Part shown: piece by piece, positions 44,850 through 54,570 of the stretch | How positions within the stretch are numbered: the stretch's first letter is position 1 | How the letters are laid out: each line of letters begins with the position of its first letter | NCBI GenBank assembly: GCA_900468285.1 | Contig: UBTF01000003.1 | Span: forward strand, 186,001 to 250,000 | Length of the DNA: 64,000 nucleotides | Source: Hyphomicrobiales bacterium | GTDB lineage: Bacteria; Pseudomonadota; Alphaproteobacteria; Rhizobiales; Rhizobiaceae | Direction: 5' to 3' | Program-made: the position numbers and the translations under genes | Notes under the pieces: model-generated | What the model was told of the DNA's origin: nothing | Seen by the model: the letters and a program-made list of their open reading frames with translations, nothing else | The model's database searches: none

Positions 44850-45335
44850 TTGAATGATTGGCTCTTATCAGTTGGCGTTGAACTAAACTTCTTCCCGCAT
44901 CTGATTGCGTTGTTGGTGGCGTATGTTCTGGCACTCCCAATTGGTTGGGACAGGGAGCAAAATGAGCGAAGTGCGGGATTGCGGACATTTCCCTTGGTCG
45001 CGATTGCAGCCTGCGGCTTCATACAGGCCGCAGAGACGATAACTCTTGGCAATGCTGAGGCGACAGCCCGTGTCGTGGAAGGTCTCATCAATGGCGTGGG
45101 TTTCATCGGGGGTGGCGCGATCCTCGTCGGTAAAATGGGAACGCGGGGCACAGCGACAGCGGCCAGTATCTGGGCTACGGGCGCCATCGGTGCAGCGGTT
45201 GGGCTCGGCTCCTATGATACTGCCATTGTCCTCTCGATCGTTACCTTTTTGACACTTCGGGTGATGACGAACTTCAAGTCCCCGGCAAACCCGGTTCGCC
45301 TTCAGGCCGATAAGACGGAGGAAGAAGGACATTGA
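44850..45335 (+). CDS. MgtC/SapB-family membrane protein
   Basis: This 161-residue protein has the MgtC N-terminal membrane domain: about four to five hydrophobic segments, the signature GWDREQNERSAGLRTFPLVA (~33-52) and GVGFIGGGAIL (~81-91). The start codon is TTG at 44850, supported by AGCGGAGGG six bases upstream; no ATG would keep the first membrane segment. It lacks the cytoplasmic C-terminal domain of the longer Salmonella MgtC. Family members have been linked to magnesium limitation, acid tolerance and ATP synthase control. Their role here is unknown. Confidence 0.88.
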   Translation: MNDWLLSVGVELNFFPHLIALLVAYVLALPIGWDREQNERSAGLRTFPLVAIAACGFIQAAETITLGNAEATARVVEGLINGVGFIGGGAILVGKMGTRGTATAASIWATGAIGAAVGLGSYDTAIVLSIVTFLTLRVMTNFKSPANPVRLQADKTEEEGH

Positions 45336-45425
45336 CGACGACCTTCGCCCAGAAAAGCGCTTAAGCAACTCTTGAGCTTTTTCGGATAAGCTTTTTTTCA
45401 GATGAATTCATTGTCGGGGGGACAA

Positions 45426-47630
45426 ATGGGCAATCGGGTTCGTAAACCTATTTGGGTGAAAATGACGGCTTACGGCTTTGGAGCCGTTTTGTTTGCGAGT
45501 GCGACTATCGGAGGGCAGGCATGGTATGGCCAGTCCATTGCGAATGAAGACGCACTTCGCAGCAAGGCAAAAAGCGACCTTTCTCTTATTCAGACGGATA
45601 TGGGCGCGACGCAGAGAGCGGCGGCGGCAGTCGCCTTGGCGATCGCCAGCGATCCCGACACCGCAAAGCTCATTCTTGGAAAAGAAAAGGACGCTATCCT
45701 GGCCAAATACGGGTCCGGCCTTCCTGCCATCTCCAAGGAAGGTGGCCTGCAATTTGTGACCTTCATCGATGCGAAGGGCGTCGCAGTTGTGCGCCTTCAT
45801 GCCCCGGACAAGTCTGGTGATGACATGACTGGCCGTCGTAAGATGGTTGTCAAAGCTCTTGCCACGGGCAAGGTCGCCGCAGGCATCGAGACCGGTCGCG
45901 CCAGCATCGGCATGTATGCGTCAGCACCGGTTATCGCTGACGGCAAGCTCGTTGGCCTCATCGATGTCGGTACTGAACTGTCGAACCCCTATTTCGGCCC
46001 CATTGCCGATCGTATCGGCGGCGAGATCGCCGTCAATGTGGTGGCCGACGGGAAACTTCAACTTCAGGCATCAACACTGGACGGAAAGTCCATGCTGACG
46101 CCAGAGCAGGTCAAAGCGGCTTTTGAAGGCAAGCCTGTGTCCGAGACGATACTGTCGGAGGGCAGGGATATCGTCGTCCAGGCTGTACCCTTTACGAATT
46201 TCTCGGGCGAACCGCTTGGCGTCTTCGAGGTCGGAGCGGACGCTACGCAAATTCTCGCGGCAAGCTCCCGATCGCTCTGGACAACGGTTGCCGGAAGCGT
46301 TGCCGTGTCACTGCTCTCGCTGATCGGCTTCCTCCTGTTTGCCCGGTCTTTCTCGAAGGTGATTGGCAATTTGACAAACACCATGTCACGACTGGCAGAA
46401 AATGACCTCGACGTAACAATCGAAGGCAAGGAACGCCCTGACGAGATCGGAGCGATGGCGTCCGCCGTTCAGGTCTTCAAGGAAAATGCCGTACGTGCGC
46501 GCTCGCTTGAGAACGAGGCAACAGCCAGCCGTCAACAGACCGAAGAAGAACGCCAGAGGGCGAATGAGCTCGAACACAAGCGGACGATCGAGATGACGGA
46601 AGCGACCCGTTCGCTTGCCGACGGATTGCATAAACTCTCTCTTGGCGATCTGACCTATCAGATCAAACAACCGCTCTCTGCGGATTTCGAAAGTCTTCGC
46701 TCTGATTTCAATCAAGCCGTCAGCCAGCTTCGCGAGACATTGAGCGCCGTTGCGCAGTCCACCTCCGCAATCGACAATGGTTCACGAGAAATCAGTTCGA
46801 GTGCAGATGACCTGTCACGCCGTACGGAGCAGCAGGCAGCTTCGCTTGAGCAGACGGCGGCGGCGCTGGACCAGATTACGACCAATGTTGCCAACTCCAC
46901 CAAGCGTGCGGACGAAGCGCGCAGCGTCGCCATCCAGGCCAACCAGAGTGCGCGCCAGTCTGGCGCGGTGGTGGCCTCCGCCGTCGACGCAATGGGCAAG
47001 ATCGAACAGTCCTCGGGCCAGATTTCGAGCATCATCGTCGTTATCGATGAAATTGCATTCCAGACGAACCTGCTGGCCCTCAATGCCGGTGTAGAAGCAG
47101 CCCGCGCCGGTGAGGCCGGAAAAGGCTTCGCTGTCGTTGCACAGGAGGTTCGCGAACTGGCCCAACGGTCCGCAAAGGCTGCAAAGGAAATCAAGGAACT
47201 CATCCGCAATTCAAGTGCCGAAGTCGAAAGCGGCGTGACGCTGGTGAGCCAGACGGGTGATGCGCTGAAGGCCATCGAAGAGTATATTGTCACGATCAAC
47301 CAGCATATGGACGCCATTGCAACATCGGCTCGGGAACAGTCCGTGGGTCTTGCGGAGGTCAATACCGCCGTCAACCAGATGGACCAGGTCACACAGCAGA
47401 ACGCTGCAATGGTGGAAGAGGCAAACGCTGCCAGTGCGACGCTGGCAAATGAAGCAAGAAATCTGCGAGAGTTGGTGTCGCGCTTCAAGGCGGACAATTC
47501 GTCAGCCAGGCCCACCTCTGCCTCGCCGGACGTCGACAAGCCCCAATCTTCGCCTGCAAGAACGATGTTGAAAAAGGTCGCCAGCTCGTTTGGATCGAAC
47601 GCGGTTCGGGATGACTGGCAGGAGTTTTGA
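45426..47630 (+). CDS. membrane methyl-accepting chemotaxis protein with Cache sensor
   Basis: This 734-residue receptor has TM1 near 12-32, a periplasmic Cache-type sensor (~35-285; note [19 protein letters not shown] and GDD), TM2 near 290-312, a HAMP domain (~313-366), a second HAMP-like/linker region and the methyl-accepting signalling domain (~430-670) with [19 protein letters not shown]. The sensor resembles the double-Cache type with the G-D-D segment. It ends DWQEF, another W-x-x-F CheR tether. ATG 45426 is preferred because GGGGGGA precedes it; ATG 45402 lacks a binding site. Confidence 0.92.
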   Translation: MGNRVRKPIWVKMTAYGFGAVLFASATIGGQAWYGQSIANEDALRSKAKSDLSLIQTDMGATQRAAAAVALAIASDPDTAKLILGKEKDAILAKYGSGLPAISKEGGLQFVTFIDAKGVAVVRLHAPDKSGDDMTGRRKMVVKALATGKVAAGIETGRASIGMYASAPVIADGKLVGLIDVGTELSNPYFGPIADRIGGEIAVNVVADGKLQLQASTLDGKSMLTPEQVKAAFEGKPVSETILSEGRDIVVQAVPFTNFSGEPLGVFEVGADATQILAASSRSLWTTVAGSVAVSLLSLIGFLLFARSFSKVIGNLTNTMSRLAENDLDVTIEGKERPDEIGAMASAVQVFKENAVRARSLENEATASRQQTEEERQRANELEHKRTIEMTEATRSLADGLHKLSLGDLTYQIKQPLSADFESLRSDFNQAVSQLRETLSAVAQSTSAIDNGSREISSSADDLSRRTEQQAASLEQTAAALDQITTNVANSTKRADEARSVAIQANQSARQSGAVVASAVDAMGKIEQSSGQISSIIVVIDEIAFQTNLLALNAGVEAARAGEAGKGFAVVAQEVRELAQRSAKAAKEIKELIRNSSAEVESGVTLVSQTGDALKAIEEYIVTINQHMDAIATSAREQSVGLAEVNTAVNQMDQVTQQNAAMVEEANAASATLANEARNLRELVSRFKADNSSARPTSASPDVDKPQSSPARTMLKKVASSFGSNAVRDDWQEF

Positions 47631-47709
47631 CCCCTCTCAGCGAAGTGAGTGGCCATCAGCCATAGGACATCAGCCGTTCTGGCACTCACTCGCCAATTGC
47701 GCTTGCTGA

Positions 47710-47736
47710 CCGGGGCCCTTTGAGAGAGGGACCCGG
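47710..47736. terminator. hairpin between convergent genes
   Basis: A ten-base stem with one mismatch (47710-47719 with 47727-47736) and a seven-base loop lies between the chemoreceptor and the BKACE gene, which converge. No T-run follows on either strand. Confidence 0.4.
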
Positions 47737-47744
47737 CAGATACA

Positions 47745-48572
47745 TCAAGCTGTTCTCAAGCCGAGCGTTGCACGGGCATCGGCAGGGGTCGCAACCTGCC
47801 GGTTGGCTTCATTGACGATGCGACCGGCGCGGTAAACGAACTCGGCATTTGATGCCGCAAGGCGGTTTTTGGCGTAGAGGACGTTATCCTCCATACCCAC
47901 GCGGATGTTCCCGCCCATGGCCACTGCCGTCATCAGTATAGGCATATGTCCGCGACCGATGCCGATTGCCGACCAGTGAGCGTCCTTTGGAAGCAGGCCT
48001 CGCAGATAGACGAGGTTCTCGACCGTCGCCGTCGTTCCCCCCGGTGCGCCCAGGACGAACTGATAGTATGCGGGGGCCTTCAGGACCCCCTGTTTGAGAT
48101 AATACTCGGAGTTATAGTACATTCCTGCGTCGAAGATTTCGATCTCGGGTTTAACGCCGTTTTCGATCATCACCCTTCCGAGCTTTTCGAGAAAATGCGG
48201 GTGATTGATGAAGAGCGTGGAGTGCGCCCAGTTCATCGAACCGCAATCATAGGAGGCCATTTCGGGCTTCAATTCCACGAGATGCATCATGCGGGTCTCG
48301 TCGGTGGCGTTCAGGTCTCCTGACGTGGTGAGGTTCAGCACGATGTCGCACCGTTCCCGGATGAGCCCGACGGTTTCGCGGAATTTCCCGATATCCATCG
48401 TACCTTTGCCCTCATCGTCCCGCATGTGGAGATGAGCAATGGCGGCACCGGCCTGCCAGCATTCAAAGACGTCGTCTGCGATCTCGCGCGGTGTTAACGG
48501 AATGGCGGGGTTATGTTCCTTCGTCGGCCACGCACCCGTCGTGGCAACGGTGATAATGGTGCTTTCGTTCAT
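47745..48572 (-). CDS. BKACE-family (beta-keto acid cleavage) enzyme
   Basis: This 275-residue enzyme belongs to the family of 3-keto-5-aminohexanoate cleavage enzyme (DUF849). These Zn-dependent enzymes condense a beta-keto acid with acetyl-CoA to give acetoacetate and a new acyl-CoA. The metal-binding HxH lies in AIAHLHMRD (~44-52), ITVATTGAWP starts the barrel and VGMEDN near the C terminus is the conserved acidic loop. ATG 48572 follows GAGG; a longer frame to 48617 would run into the upstream MFS gene. It is the last of a three-gene operon with a transporter and a cyclase, so it probably completes degradation of a compound ending as a beta-keto acid. Confidence 0.9.
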   Translation of the reverse strand: MNESTIITVATTGAWPTKEHNPAIPLTPREIADDVFECWQAGAAIAHLHMRDDEGKGTMDIGKFRETVGLIRERCDIVLNLTTSGDLNATDETRMMHLVELKPEMASYDCGSMNWAHSTLFINHPHFLEKLGRVMIENGVKPEIEIFDAGMYYNSEYYLKQGVLKAPAYYQFVLGAPGGTTATVENLVYLRGLLPKDAHWSAIGIGRGHMPILMTAVAMGGNIRVGMEDNVLYAKNRLAASNAEFVYRAGRIVNEANRQVATPADARATLGLRTA

Positions 48573-48579
48573 CTTAACC

Positions 48580-49815
48580 TCATAGGTCCTTGGGGCCGGA
48601 AGACGCCTTTTGGGCATCTATGTTGGGCAGGGTAAGCATCGTCAGCCCTGCAAGCAGGAAGAAACCGGCGCAAATCATAATGCCCGTCGCAAAACTGTAT
48701 TTCTGGGCGATGAAACCCATGACAAAGGGTGCGAAGGCAGAGATGCCACGCCCGATATTGAAGCAGAAACCGGCGCCAAGGGTGCGAATGCGGGTTGGAA
48801 AAAGATCGGGCAGATATGACCCCATCAACCCGACAAAGGCGGTAAAGAACGCGTAGACCGGTCCCATGACGAGCAGCGCGGTGGGATCCGTCATCGAGAT
48901 ATAGATCGGCAATGTGATCGCCGTTCCCAGGAAGGAAATCACGACCGCTTTTTTTCTGCCGATACGGTCGGCGAGATATCCAAAGACATTGTATCCGATG
49001 AACATGCCGACGTTGAGGACGATGAAGAACATGAACGCGGTATTGGCGGGCAGTCCGCGTTCCTTGATCATGAACATTGGCAGCCAGGTGCTGGCGCCCC
49101 AATATCCGATCAATCCGCAGCTTGCGACGAGCGTTGCAAGAATGGTGTTTCGAGCAAGCTCGGGAGCGAAAATATCCTTCACCGATGTCATCGCGCCGTC
49201 AGACTTCGCCTTTTGCCGCTGCCATGCCTCGGATTCGGGTACGAACATCAGGTAGTAGATCGCCGCAAGCATTGATCCGCCACCGGTTAGAAACAAGGCG
49301 TGCCAACCAAATTGCGGGATGATGAGGTAAGCCAGAAACGAGGCGACCCCCGCACCGACCGGGAAGGAAGACAACACGAAGGACGCAGCCCTGCCTCGCT
49401 GGTGCGAGGGCCATGTTTCCGAGATATAGGAAACGATGATGCTCCAGACACCGCCAAGGCCCAGACCCGCGAGGAAACGCAGGATGAGAATCTGGTGCCA
49501 GCTATTTGTAAAGTAGATCGCCATCGTTAGCAGGCCGAAGGAGGTCAGGCTCCAGAACAGAACCTTGCGGCGACCAAAATTGTCCGCCGCCCAGCCAATC
49601 GCGATGCTGCTGAAGCCGATGCCGACCATGGTCGCGGTCGCCAGCAATCCGCCATCCGCTGGTGATATCGCCAGATCCGTGATGATTGCTGGCATTGCCA
49701 TGGCAAGAAGGAAGATATCCATGGCGTCAAACATGTATCCGGCAAAACCACCGATCAGCGTGTGCCATTTGACATCAAGTTTTTCAGAAATTTGATTTGA
49801 GTTGTGCATGGCCAT
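48580..49815 (-). CDS. MFS transporter, aromatic acid/H+ symporter-like
   Basis: This 411-residue transporter has the twelve-helix pattern of the major facilitator superfamily. The conserved loop after helix 2 reads GWAADNFGRRKVLF (~72-85), its repeat is FGYLADRIGRKKAVV (~272), and the acidic helix 1 segment GYMFDAMDIFLLAMAMP is typical of the AAHS group. Two starts are in frame: 49815 and 49809; the GGGGGG site fits 49809 better by spacing. It lies seven bases upstream of the BKACE gene's start and nine downstream of the cyclase gene's stop. The likely cargo is an organic acid used by those two enzymes. Confidence 0.9.
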   Translation of the reverse strand: MAMHNSNQISEKLDVKWHTLIGGFAGYMFDAMDIFLLAMAMPAIITDLAISPADGGLLATATMVGIGFSSIAIGWAADNFGRRKVLFWSLTSFGLLTMAIYFTNSWHQILILRFLAGLGLGGVWSIIVSYISETWPSHQRGRAASFVLSSFPVGAGVASFLAYLIIPQFGWHALFLTGGGSMLAAIYYLMFVPESEAWQRQKAKSDGAMTSVKDIFAPELARNTILATLVASCGLIGYWGASTWLPMFMIKERGLPANTAFMFFIVLNVGMFIGYNVFGYLADRIGRKKAVVISFLGTAITLPIYISMTDPTALLVMGPVYAFFTAFVGLMGSYLPDLFPTRIRTLGAGFCFNIGRGISAFAPFVMGFIAQKYSFATGIMICAGFFLLAGLTMLTLPNIDAQKASSGPKDL

Positions 49816-49824
49816 ATCCCCCCT

Positions 49825-50595
49825 TTAAGCGTCAAGAAGCGCAACAGCGCGACACCAGCCGGCGCTTGCGTTTTTGATCTTGATCGGGAAGCAGGAGAGC
49901 TTGAAACCGAACGGCGGCAGAAGGCCGAGATTGGTCAGTTTCTCCATGTGGTAGTACTCTTTTTCGATGCCGGCGAAGTGCCCCTCCCAGATGATCGAGG
50001 CATCTCTGGTCTTTTCGAATTCCTCGGCAATCAGGCTGAGTGGGCGGTCCCAACTCCAGGCATCCGTACCTACAATCTTTACGCCCTGTTCGAGAAGGTA
50101 GAGCGTGGCTTCACGGCTCATACCGCATCCCGCCGACAGGTAATCGGCAGAGCCCCATGCTGTCTCGGCGCCTGAACGGATGACGACAATATCGAGCGGC
50201 TTCAGCCTATAGCCAATGCGCTTCAACTCAGCCTCTATGTCGGCTGCCAATACCTTGTAGCCATTCGGCTTTTGGGAAAAATCGAGCACGACTCCATCCG
50301 AGAAGCACCATTCCAGCGGTGCCTGGTCGATCGTGCGGGCTGGCTTCCCGCCATCCATGGTCGGATGATAATGCCAGGGCGCATCAAGATGAGTGCCGCT
50401 ATGTGTGGTCAGGCTGACATATTCAATCGCCCAGCCCAGTCCTTTTGGCAGGTCGGATTCCTTCGCGACAGGAAAGAACTGCCGCATATGCTCTGCGCCT
50501 TGTCTGTGATCCCGATAGTCTATCGTCGTCGGCATGGAAGGCGGATCGCACGGCGTTCCATCCTCCAGCGATACGCTGAGGTCGATAATTCTCAT
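49825..50595 (-). CDS. cyclase family protein (metal-dependent, kynurenine formamidase-like)
   Basis: This 256-residue protein belongs to the cyclase family that includes KynB-type formamidases and isatin hydrolase. The metal-binding motif HxGTHxDxPxH appears as HSGTHLDAPWH (~77-87). MRIIDLSVSLEDGTP is the usual beginning, and ATG 50595 follows GGAG, so the nine-residue longer frame is rejected. The C-terminal segment retains the Glu/His region of the family (EFEKTRDASIIWEGHFAG). As first gene of the operon with MFS and BKACE genes it is probably a hydrolytic first step in breaking down a cyclic or amide-containing compound. The true substrate is unknown. Confidence 0.9.
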   Translation of the reverse strand: MRIIDLSVSLEDGTPCDPPSMPTTIDYRDHRQGAEHMRQFFPVAKESDLPKGLGWAIEYVSLTTHSGTHLDAPWHYHPTMDGGKPARTIDQAPLEWCFSDGVVLDFSQKPNGYKVLAADIEAELKRIGYRLKPLDIVVIRSGAETAWGSADYLSAGCGMSREATLYLLEQGVKIVGTDAWSWDRPLSLIAEEFEKTRDASIIWEGHFAGIEKEYYHMEKLTNLGLLPPFGFKLSCFPIKIKNASAGWCRAVALLDA

Positions 50596-50965
50596 TGGTT
50601 CTCCACCCAAGTATACGGTCACTGCAGATGCAGTGATCCCCCCATTTTTCCTCTCACCACCGTGCCCGAAGCCCGGCGCATCCGAAGGTTAGAAAAAATT
50701 AGACGTACGTACAACCTTTTTTAATCTGACAGCTGTTTTGTTTTTCCGAGGGTCAGCGATTGATCGCAGATTGGCAAAATCGATCACACACGGGAAATAC
50801 CCGCGCTGCTGCCGATGGCCAGCTCATCGAGAAGGCCGCTGGGTTAAAAACCGGATCGCTAATAAATTGGAGGAAAATCAGCAGCGGGTCGTCGAAACGC
50901 TAAGGCCCGACAAACCTAGAGGGTGGAATAGGTGAAGTGGATTTCGACACTTGCGACAAAACGAA
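50596..50965. other. intergenic stretch, promoter of cyclase operon
   Basis: No gene is apparent. Close to the operon start, GACGTACGTAC spans 50702-50712, and GTACAAC at 50709-50715 equals one arm of the IclR palindrome at 33531-33547; the other arm is not conserved here. An AT-rich tract surrounds it. The remainder shows nothing notable. Confidence 0.45.
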
Positions 50966-50995
50966 AAACAGGCGGCCGGGTTTGGCCGCCTGTTT
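50966..50995 (-). terminator. rho-independent terminator after chemoreceptor
   Basis: A perfect 12-base-pair stem (50966-50977 with 50984-50995) with a six-base loop is followed, on the minus strand, by a T-rich tail (TTCGTTTTG). It lies 20 bases beyond the chemoreceptor stop. Confidence 0.85.
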
Positions 50996-51014
50996 TTGGG
51001 TTGCGGGTGGGCGC

Positions 51015-52958
51015 TTAGAACTCTTCCCAGCTATCCGGTGCCGCAGCGGTGTTGCCGCCGCCTTTACCCATGGCGCTCGCGACCTTTGCAATTATGCGGC
51101 GCGCAGGTGAGGGCGCCGGTTTTTGATCGTTTTTGACGGCGACCGGCTTGCTTCTTGCCGCCTCGACAGAGTCGATGCGGAACTCGGACACGATCTCTCG
51201 CAGGCGTCGGACTTCCTCGGCCAGCGTGGAACTGGCGGCTGTCGATTCCTCCACCATAGCAGCGTTTTGCTGCGTGACCTGGTCCATCTGGTTGACCGCA
51301 GTGTTGACTTCCGAGAGGCCGACCGACTGTTCACGAGCCGACGTGGCTATGGCATCGAGTTGTGAGTTGATGACCACAACCTGCTCTTCGATAACCTTCA
51401 GTGCGTCGCCCGTTTCCTGGACGAGCCGCACGCCTGTGCTGACCTCGTCGACGGAATTGCGGATGAGATCCTTGATTTCCTTTGCCGCCTGCGCTGAGCG
51501 CTGAGCGAGTTCGCGCACCTCCTGTGCAACGACAGCAAAGCCTTTTCCAGCCTCGCCGGCACGTGCCGCTTCGACACCGGCGTTCAGAGCAAGAAGGTTG
51601 GTCTGGAAAGCGATTTCGTCGATGACGCCGATGATTGACGAAATCTGGTTGGAAGACTGCTCGATACGCTGCATTGCGGATACTGCGTTGGAGACAACCT
51701 CACCCGACCGGCGCGCAGACTTGTTGGCTTCCATTGCCACGTGGCGAGCGTCTTCTGTCCGCTTTGACGAGCTTGAAACGTTGGTGGTGATTTCGTCCAG
51801 AGCCGCTGCAGTTTCTTCCAGAGATGCGGCTTGCTGTTCGGTGCGCTTCGAGAGATCTTCGGCGCTTTGGCTGATTTCGCGAGCCCCGTTATCAATCGAG
51901 CCGGTAGCACTCGCCACTGCCCGCAAGCTGTCGCACAGCTGTCTGACGGCTGCGTTGAAATCCGATCGCAGCGATTCAAAGTCTCCTGCAAAAGGTTCGT
52001 CCAGCTGGAAAGTAAGATTGCCGTTCGACAGTTGCCGCAGACCTTCTGCCAGTCCGGATGTAGCCTGTGCCATCTCTTGCGTACGCTGACGCTCGATCTC
52101 GGCGTTGCGCAGCCGCTCCGCTTCACCTGCACTGCGGGTGGCCTCTGCGGAGCGTTCGAGCTCTAGGGCACGCAGTCCATTGTCCTTAAATACCTGCACG
52201 GCCTTGGCCATAGAGCCGACTTCGTCACGCCGATCAATGCCATCGACAGCAACATCGAAGTTTCCAGTGGCGAGCACGCTCATCGTGTTCGACAGGTTGC
52301 CGATAGGTTTGACCAGCCAAGCTCGCACTGCAACAAAGCCAAGCACGAGTACCGCGAGGATAACGCCTGCCACAAGGCTTAGTGTTTTCAGCGCCGTGCT
52401 GTCTACGAAGACCGATTGCTCGTCACCCATGGCGTTTGCTTCTTCCGTGACCGCTGTCGTTACGGCTGTAAAGCGCGGTGAAAGGCTAGCGAAGGCCGGT
52501 TGGCATTCTTTCTGAAAGATCGCCTGCGAACTGGCAACATCCGTCTCCGACGTCGCGGCCCGTCCTGCCGCAATCGTTGCCGAGCAGGTCTCATTGAAGA
52601 TCTTGAGGCCATCCGCCTTCAACTGTTTGATGTCGCCGTTCTCAGGCAAGAGGGTGATTGCTTTGTCGATGAACTTCTTGAAGCTGTCCTCGGCATCCTT
52701 GATGGAAGCGGCGGCACTGGCATTGATTTCCGCAGTACGGGCCATTAACAGATCGCCAACACTTGCGCGAAATGCCTGCAGGCTGCGGTTTGCGCGCGCC
52801 AGAGACAAGGCTGCGGTCTGGTGACCATCCATAAGAGACTGATAACTCTCATCAATTTTATGCAGTTGATTGGTCTGGTAAACTGCGAGGGCGAGCGCGA
52901 GAAGGCCGAAGGTGGCCATGATCGCGAGAAATTTTCCGACGATAGGGACGTGCTTCAT
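51015..52958 (-). CDS. membrane methyl-accepting chemotaxis protein (four-helix-bundle sensor)
   Basis: This 647-residue receptor has TM1 at ~7-27, a helical periplasmic sensor (~28-185) like the four-helix-bundle (4HB_MCP) type, TM2 at ~190-212, HAMP (~213-266) and a methyl-accepting signalling domain (~330-590) with [19 protein letters not shown]. Two cysteines are present in the periplasmic part. It ends SWEEF, a W-x-x-F tether. Its signalling half is very similar to that of the receptor at 45426, so the two probably share adaptation enzymes and arrays. Confidence 0.93.
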   Translation of the reverse strand: MKHVPIVGKFLAIMATFGLLALALAVYQTNQLHKIDESYQSLMDGHQTAALSLARANRSLQAFRASVGDLLMARTAEINASAAASIKDAEDSFKKFIDKAITLLPENGDIKQLKADGLKIFNETCSATIAAGRAATSETDVASSQAIFQKECQPAFASLSPRFTAVTTAVTEEANAMGDEQSVFVDSTALKTLSLVAGVILAVLVLGFVAVRAWLVKPIGNLSNTMSVLATGNFDVAVDGIDRRDEVGSMAKAVQVFKDNGLRALELERSAEATRSAGEAERLRNAEIERQRTQEMAQATSGLAEGLRQLSNGNLTFQLDEPFAGDFESLRSDFNAAVRQLCDSLRAVASATGSIDNGAREISQSAEDLSKRTEQQAASLEETAAALDEITTNVSSSSKRTEDARHVAMEANKSARRSGEVVSNAVSAMQRIEQSSNQISSIIGVIDEIAFQTNLLALNAGVEAARAGEAGKGFAVVAQEVRELAQRSAQAAKEIKDLIRNSVDEVSTGVRLVQETGDALKVIEEQVVVINSQLDAIATSAREQSVGLSEVNTAVNQMDQVTQQNAAMVEESTAASSTLAEEVRRLREIVSEFRIDSVEAARSKPVAVKNDQKPAPSPARRIIAKVASAMGKGGGNTAAAPDSWEEF

Positions 52959-53535
52959 TTTGTCTCCTGGATTGCATCTTAGAGGGGGCTATTTTTTTGA
53001 TGCTACTCACAAATAACGCCGCAACAGCCACTGGGAGGCGGCACACGGCACGCATGGGTGTTTACTCCGTGCCTAGATCGTCGGATCTCACAGAAACGGG
53101 CCGAACTGGGCGCAGTCGAATGGCGGCTTTGACGGCCCCATCCAGGCATCCGATTTGTCATTTCAAATGAAATGAGAGCAGCACGCCTCGTTCGTCACGA
53201 TATTACTGGTCTCTGTCGGTAACGCGAGTGGAATATACGAAGTAACTAATTTAAACATAGTTAATTTTCAATATGATCGAGAAAATCAAATATAAAAAAA
53301 TAGTTTTACCAAGTAATATTTTGTGAATACATAAATTATTTACTTCGATTTCTTGATTTTGATCAATTTTGCCTTCTGTCGGTAAATGAAATTTTTGAAT
53401 TAAAAATTTACACATGAATGACGCTGCTCTCAATTTGTTTTAAGTGCAAAGTTTCGCGTCACACTCAGCGCGTTGCTGGATTTTAGGAAGGCGACAAAGG
53501 CGCGGGCGCGGTGGTGGAGGCGCCGACAAACGCAA
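52959..53535. other. intergenic stretch with a strongly AT-rich core
   Basis: Bases ~53220-53450 are markedly AT-rich compared with the GC-rich surroundings, with many A/T runs. A 60-codon frame on the minus strand there has no family resemblance. The part near 52959 must contain the chemoreceptor promoter. The AT-rich core could be foreign DNA, a protein-binding region or an unrecognised small RNA; I see nothing decisive. Confidence 0.5.
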
Positions 53536-53561
53536 CGCGCCCGGTCTCATTGCCGGGCGCG
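53536..53561 (-). terminator. hairpin downstream of EAL gene
   Basis: CGCGCCCGG (53536-53544) and CCGGGCGCG (53553-53561) form a perfect nine-base-pair GC stem with an eight-base loop. It lies about 77 bases after the EAL stop on the minus strand and is followed there by TTGCGTTTG. Confidence 0.6.
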
Positions 53562-53637
53562 AAAATTCATATACGTCTGTGGTGTAGGGCCGGAAGAGAC
53601 GGAGCAATTCGGCAGGTCGGTATGGCAGTTCTGCCTG

Positions 53638-54405
53638 TCAGGCCGCGATACTGCTCAGCATCTCATCGGTTGGCGGAAGTGCCAGTGCTTCGAACAAGGG
53701 TTTGGAGAGGAGATAGCCTTGCACCAGAGACACTCCTAGGTCTCTCAGGGCTGCGAGTTCTCCGCCGGTCTCAACCCCTTCGCACAAAGGAACGATGTTG
53801 AGGTCGGCCAGCATGTCGAGCGTGTGTTTGACGATCTTTCGCCGTACGGGGTCCTTGTCGATGCCACGTATCAGATCCATGTCCAACTTGACGATATCAG
53901 GTTGAAAATGTGTGAGCAGTCCAAGGCCCGAATGGCCAGCACCGAAGTCATCAATCGCCGTCTGGAAACCCATCTCCCGGTAGGTGCGCAGGATGTTGAG
54001 GATGTGCGCAGTGTCCAGCTTTTCTGTCTCGGTAAATTCGAAAATGATGCGATTCAGCGGGAAGCCAGTCTTCATGGCGGTGGCAAGCGTCAGGCGAATA
54101 CAGGCACGTGGCTCGTAAACGGCGTTTGGCATGAAATTGATGGAGAGCTTGGCGGTGTCGGCCGGGTCGTACAGCTTTGCAGCAAGCTCGATTGCTTTCA
54201 CCCGGCATTGCTGGTCGAAGGCATATCGATTGCTCTCGTCAACCTGCGTCAGAACGGAGCCAGCCCCTTGGCCCTCTGCTCCACGCACCAAAGCCTCATG
54301 TCCGAAAATTGATCCTGTCGTGATATCCACGATAGGTTGGAACGCCATCGAGAACGGCAAATTGAGAGCCGCACCCTCATGGCAGCCTTGGCACTTCGTC
54401 GACAT
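53638..54405 (-). CDS. EAL-domain cyclic di-GMP phosphodiesterase
   Basis: This 255-residue protein is a single EAL domain, predicted to cleave cyclic di-GMP. Key residues are visible: Glu37 of HEALVRG, Asn in INFMPNAV, Glu in FEFTETE, the Asp pair in DDFGAGHSG, Lys in VKLDMDLIRG and Glu in CEGVE. The N terminus carries CQGCHEG before the domain, a Cys-x-x-Cys pair seen in a subgroup that often follows BLUF sensors; here the BLUF domain is absent. The pair may bind a metal, which is speculation. A hairpin lies downstream, and the gene stands alone. Confidence 0.9.
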   Translation of the reverse strand: MSTKCQGCHEGAALNLPFSMAFQPIVDITTGSIFGHEALVRGAEGQGAGSVLTQVDESNRYAFDQQCRVKAIELAAKLYDPADTAKLSINFMPNAVYEPRACIRLTLATAMKTGFPLNRIIFEFTETEKLDTAHILNILRTYREMGFQTAIDDFGAGHSGLGLLTHFQPDIVKLDMDLIRGIDKDPVRRKIVKHTLDMLADLNIVPLCEGVETGGELAALRDLGVSLVQGYLLSKPLFEALALPPTDEMLSSIAA

Positions 54406-54570
54406 TAAAAACCATCTCCATCTTTATCTTAAATCAGCATATGCAAATTCAATTAAATATCCCTTCTTTTGACCGGATTAAATCGAGCAAAAAAGCGGTA
54501 ATTTGCTGATGATTGCTCCGGCCTCGCCCATGGCTTAAGTCGCCGTAGCCATTGCGGAACAATTGAAATC

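Noticed and set aside
50738-50935. 65-codon open frame upstream of the chemoreceptor terminator
   Set aside because: No ribosome binding site and no resemblance to any family.
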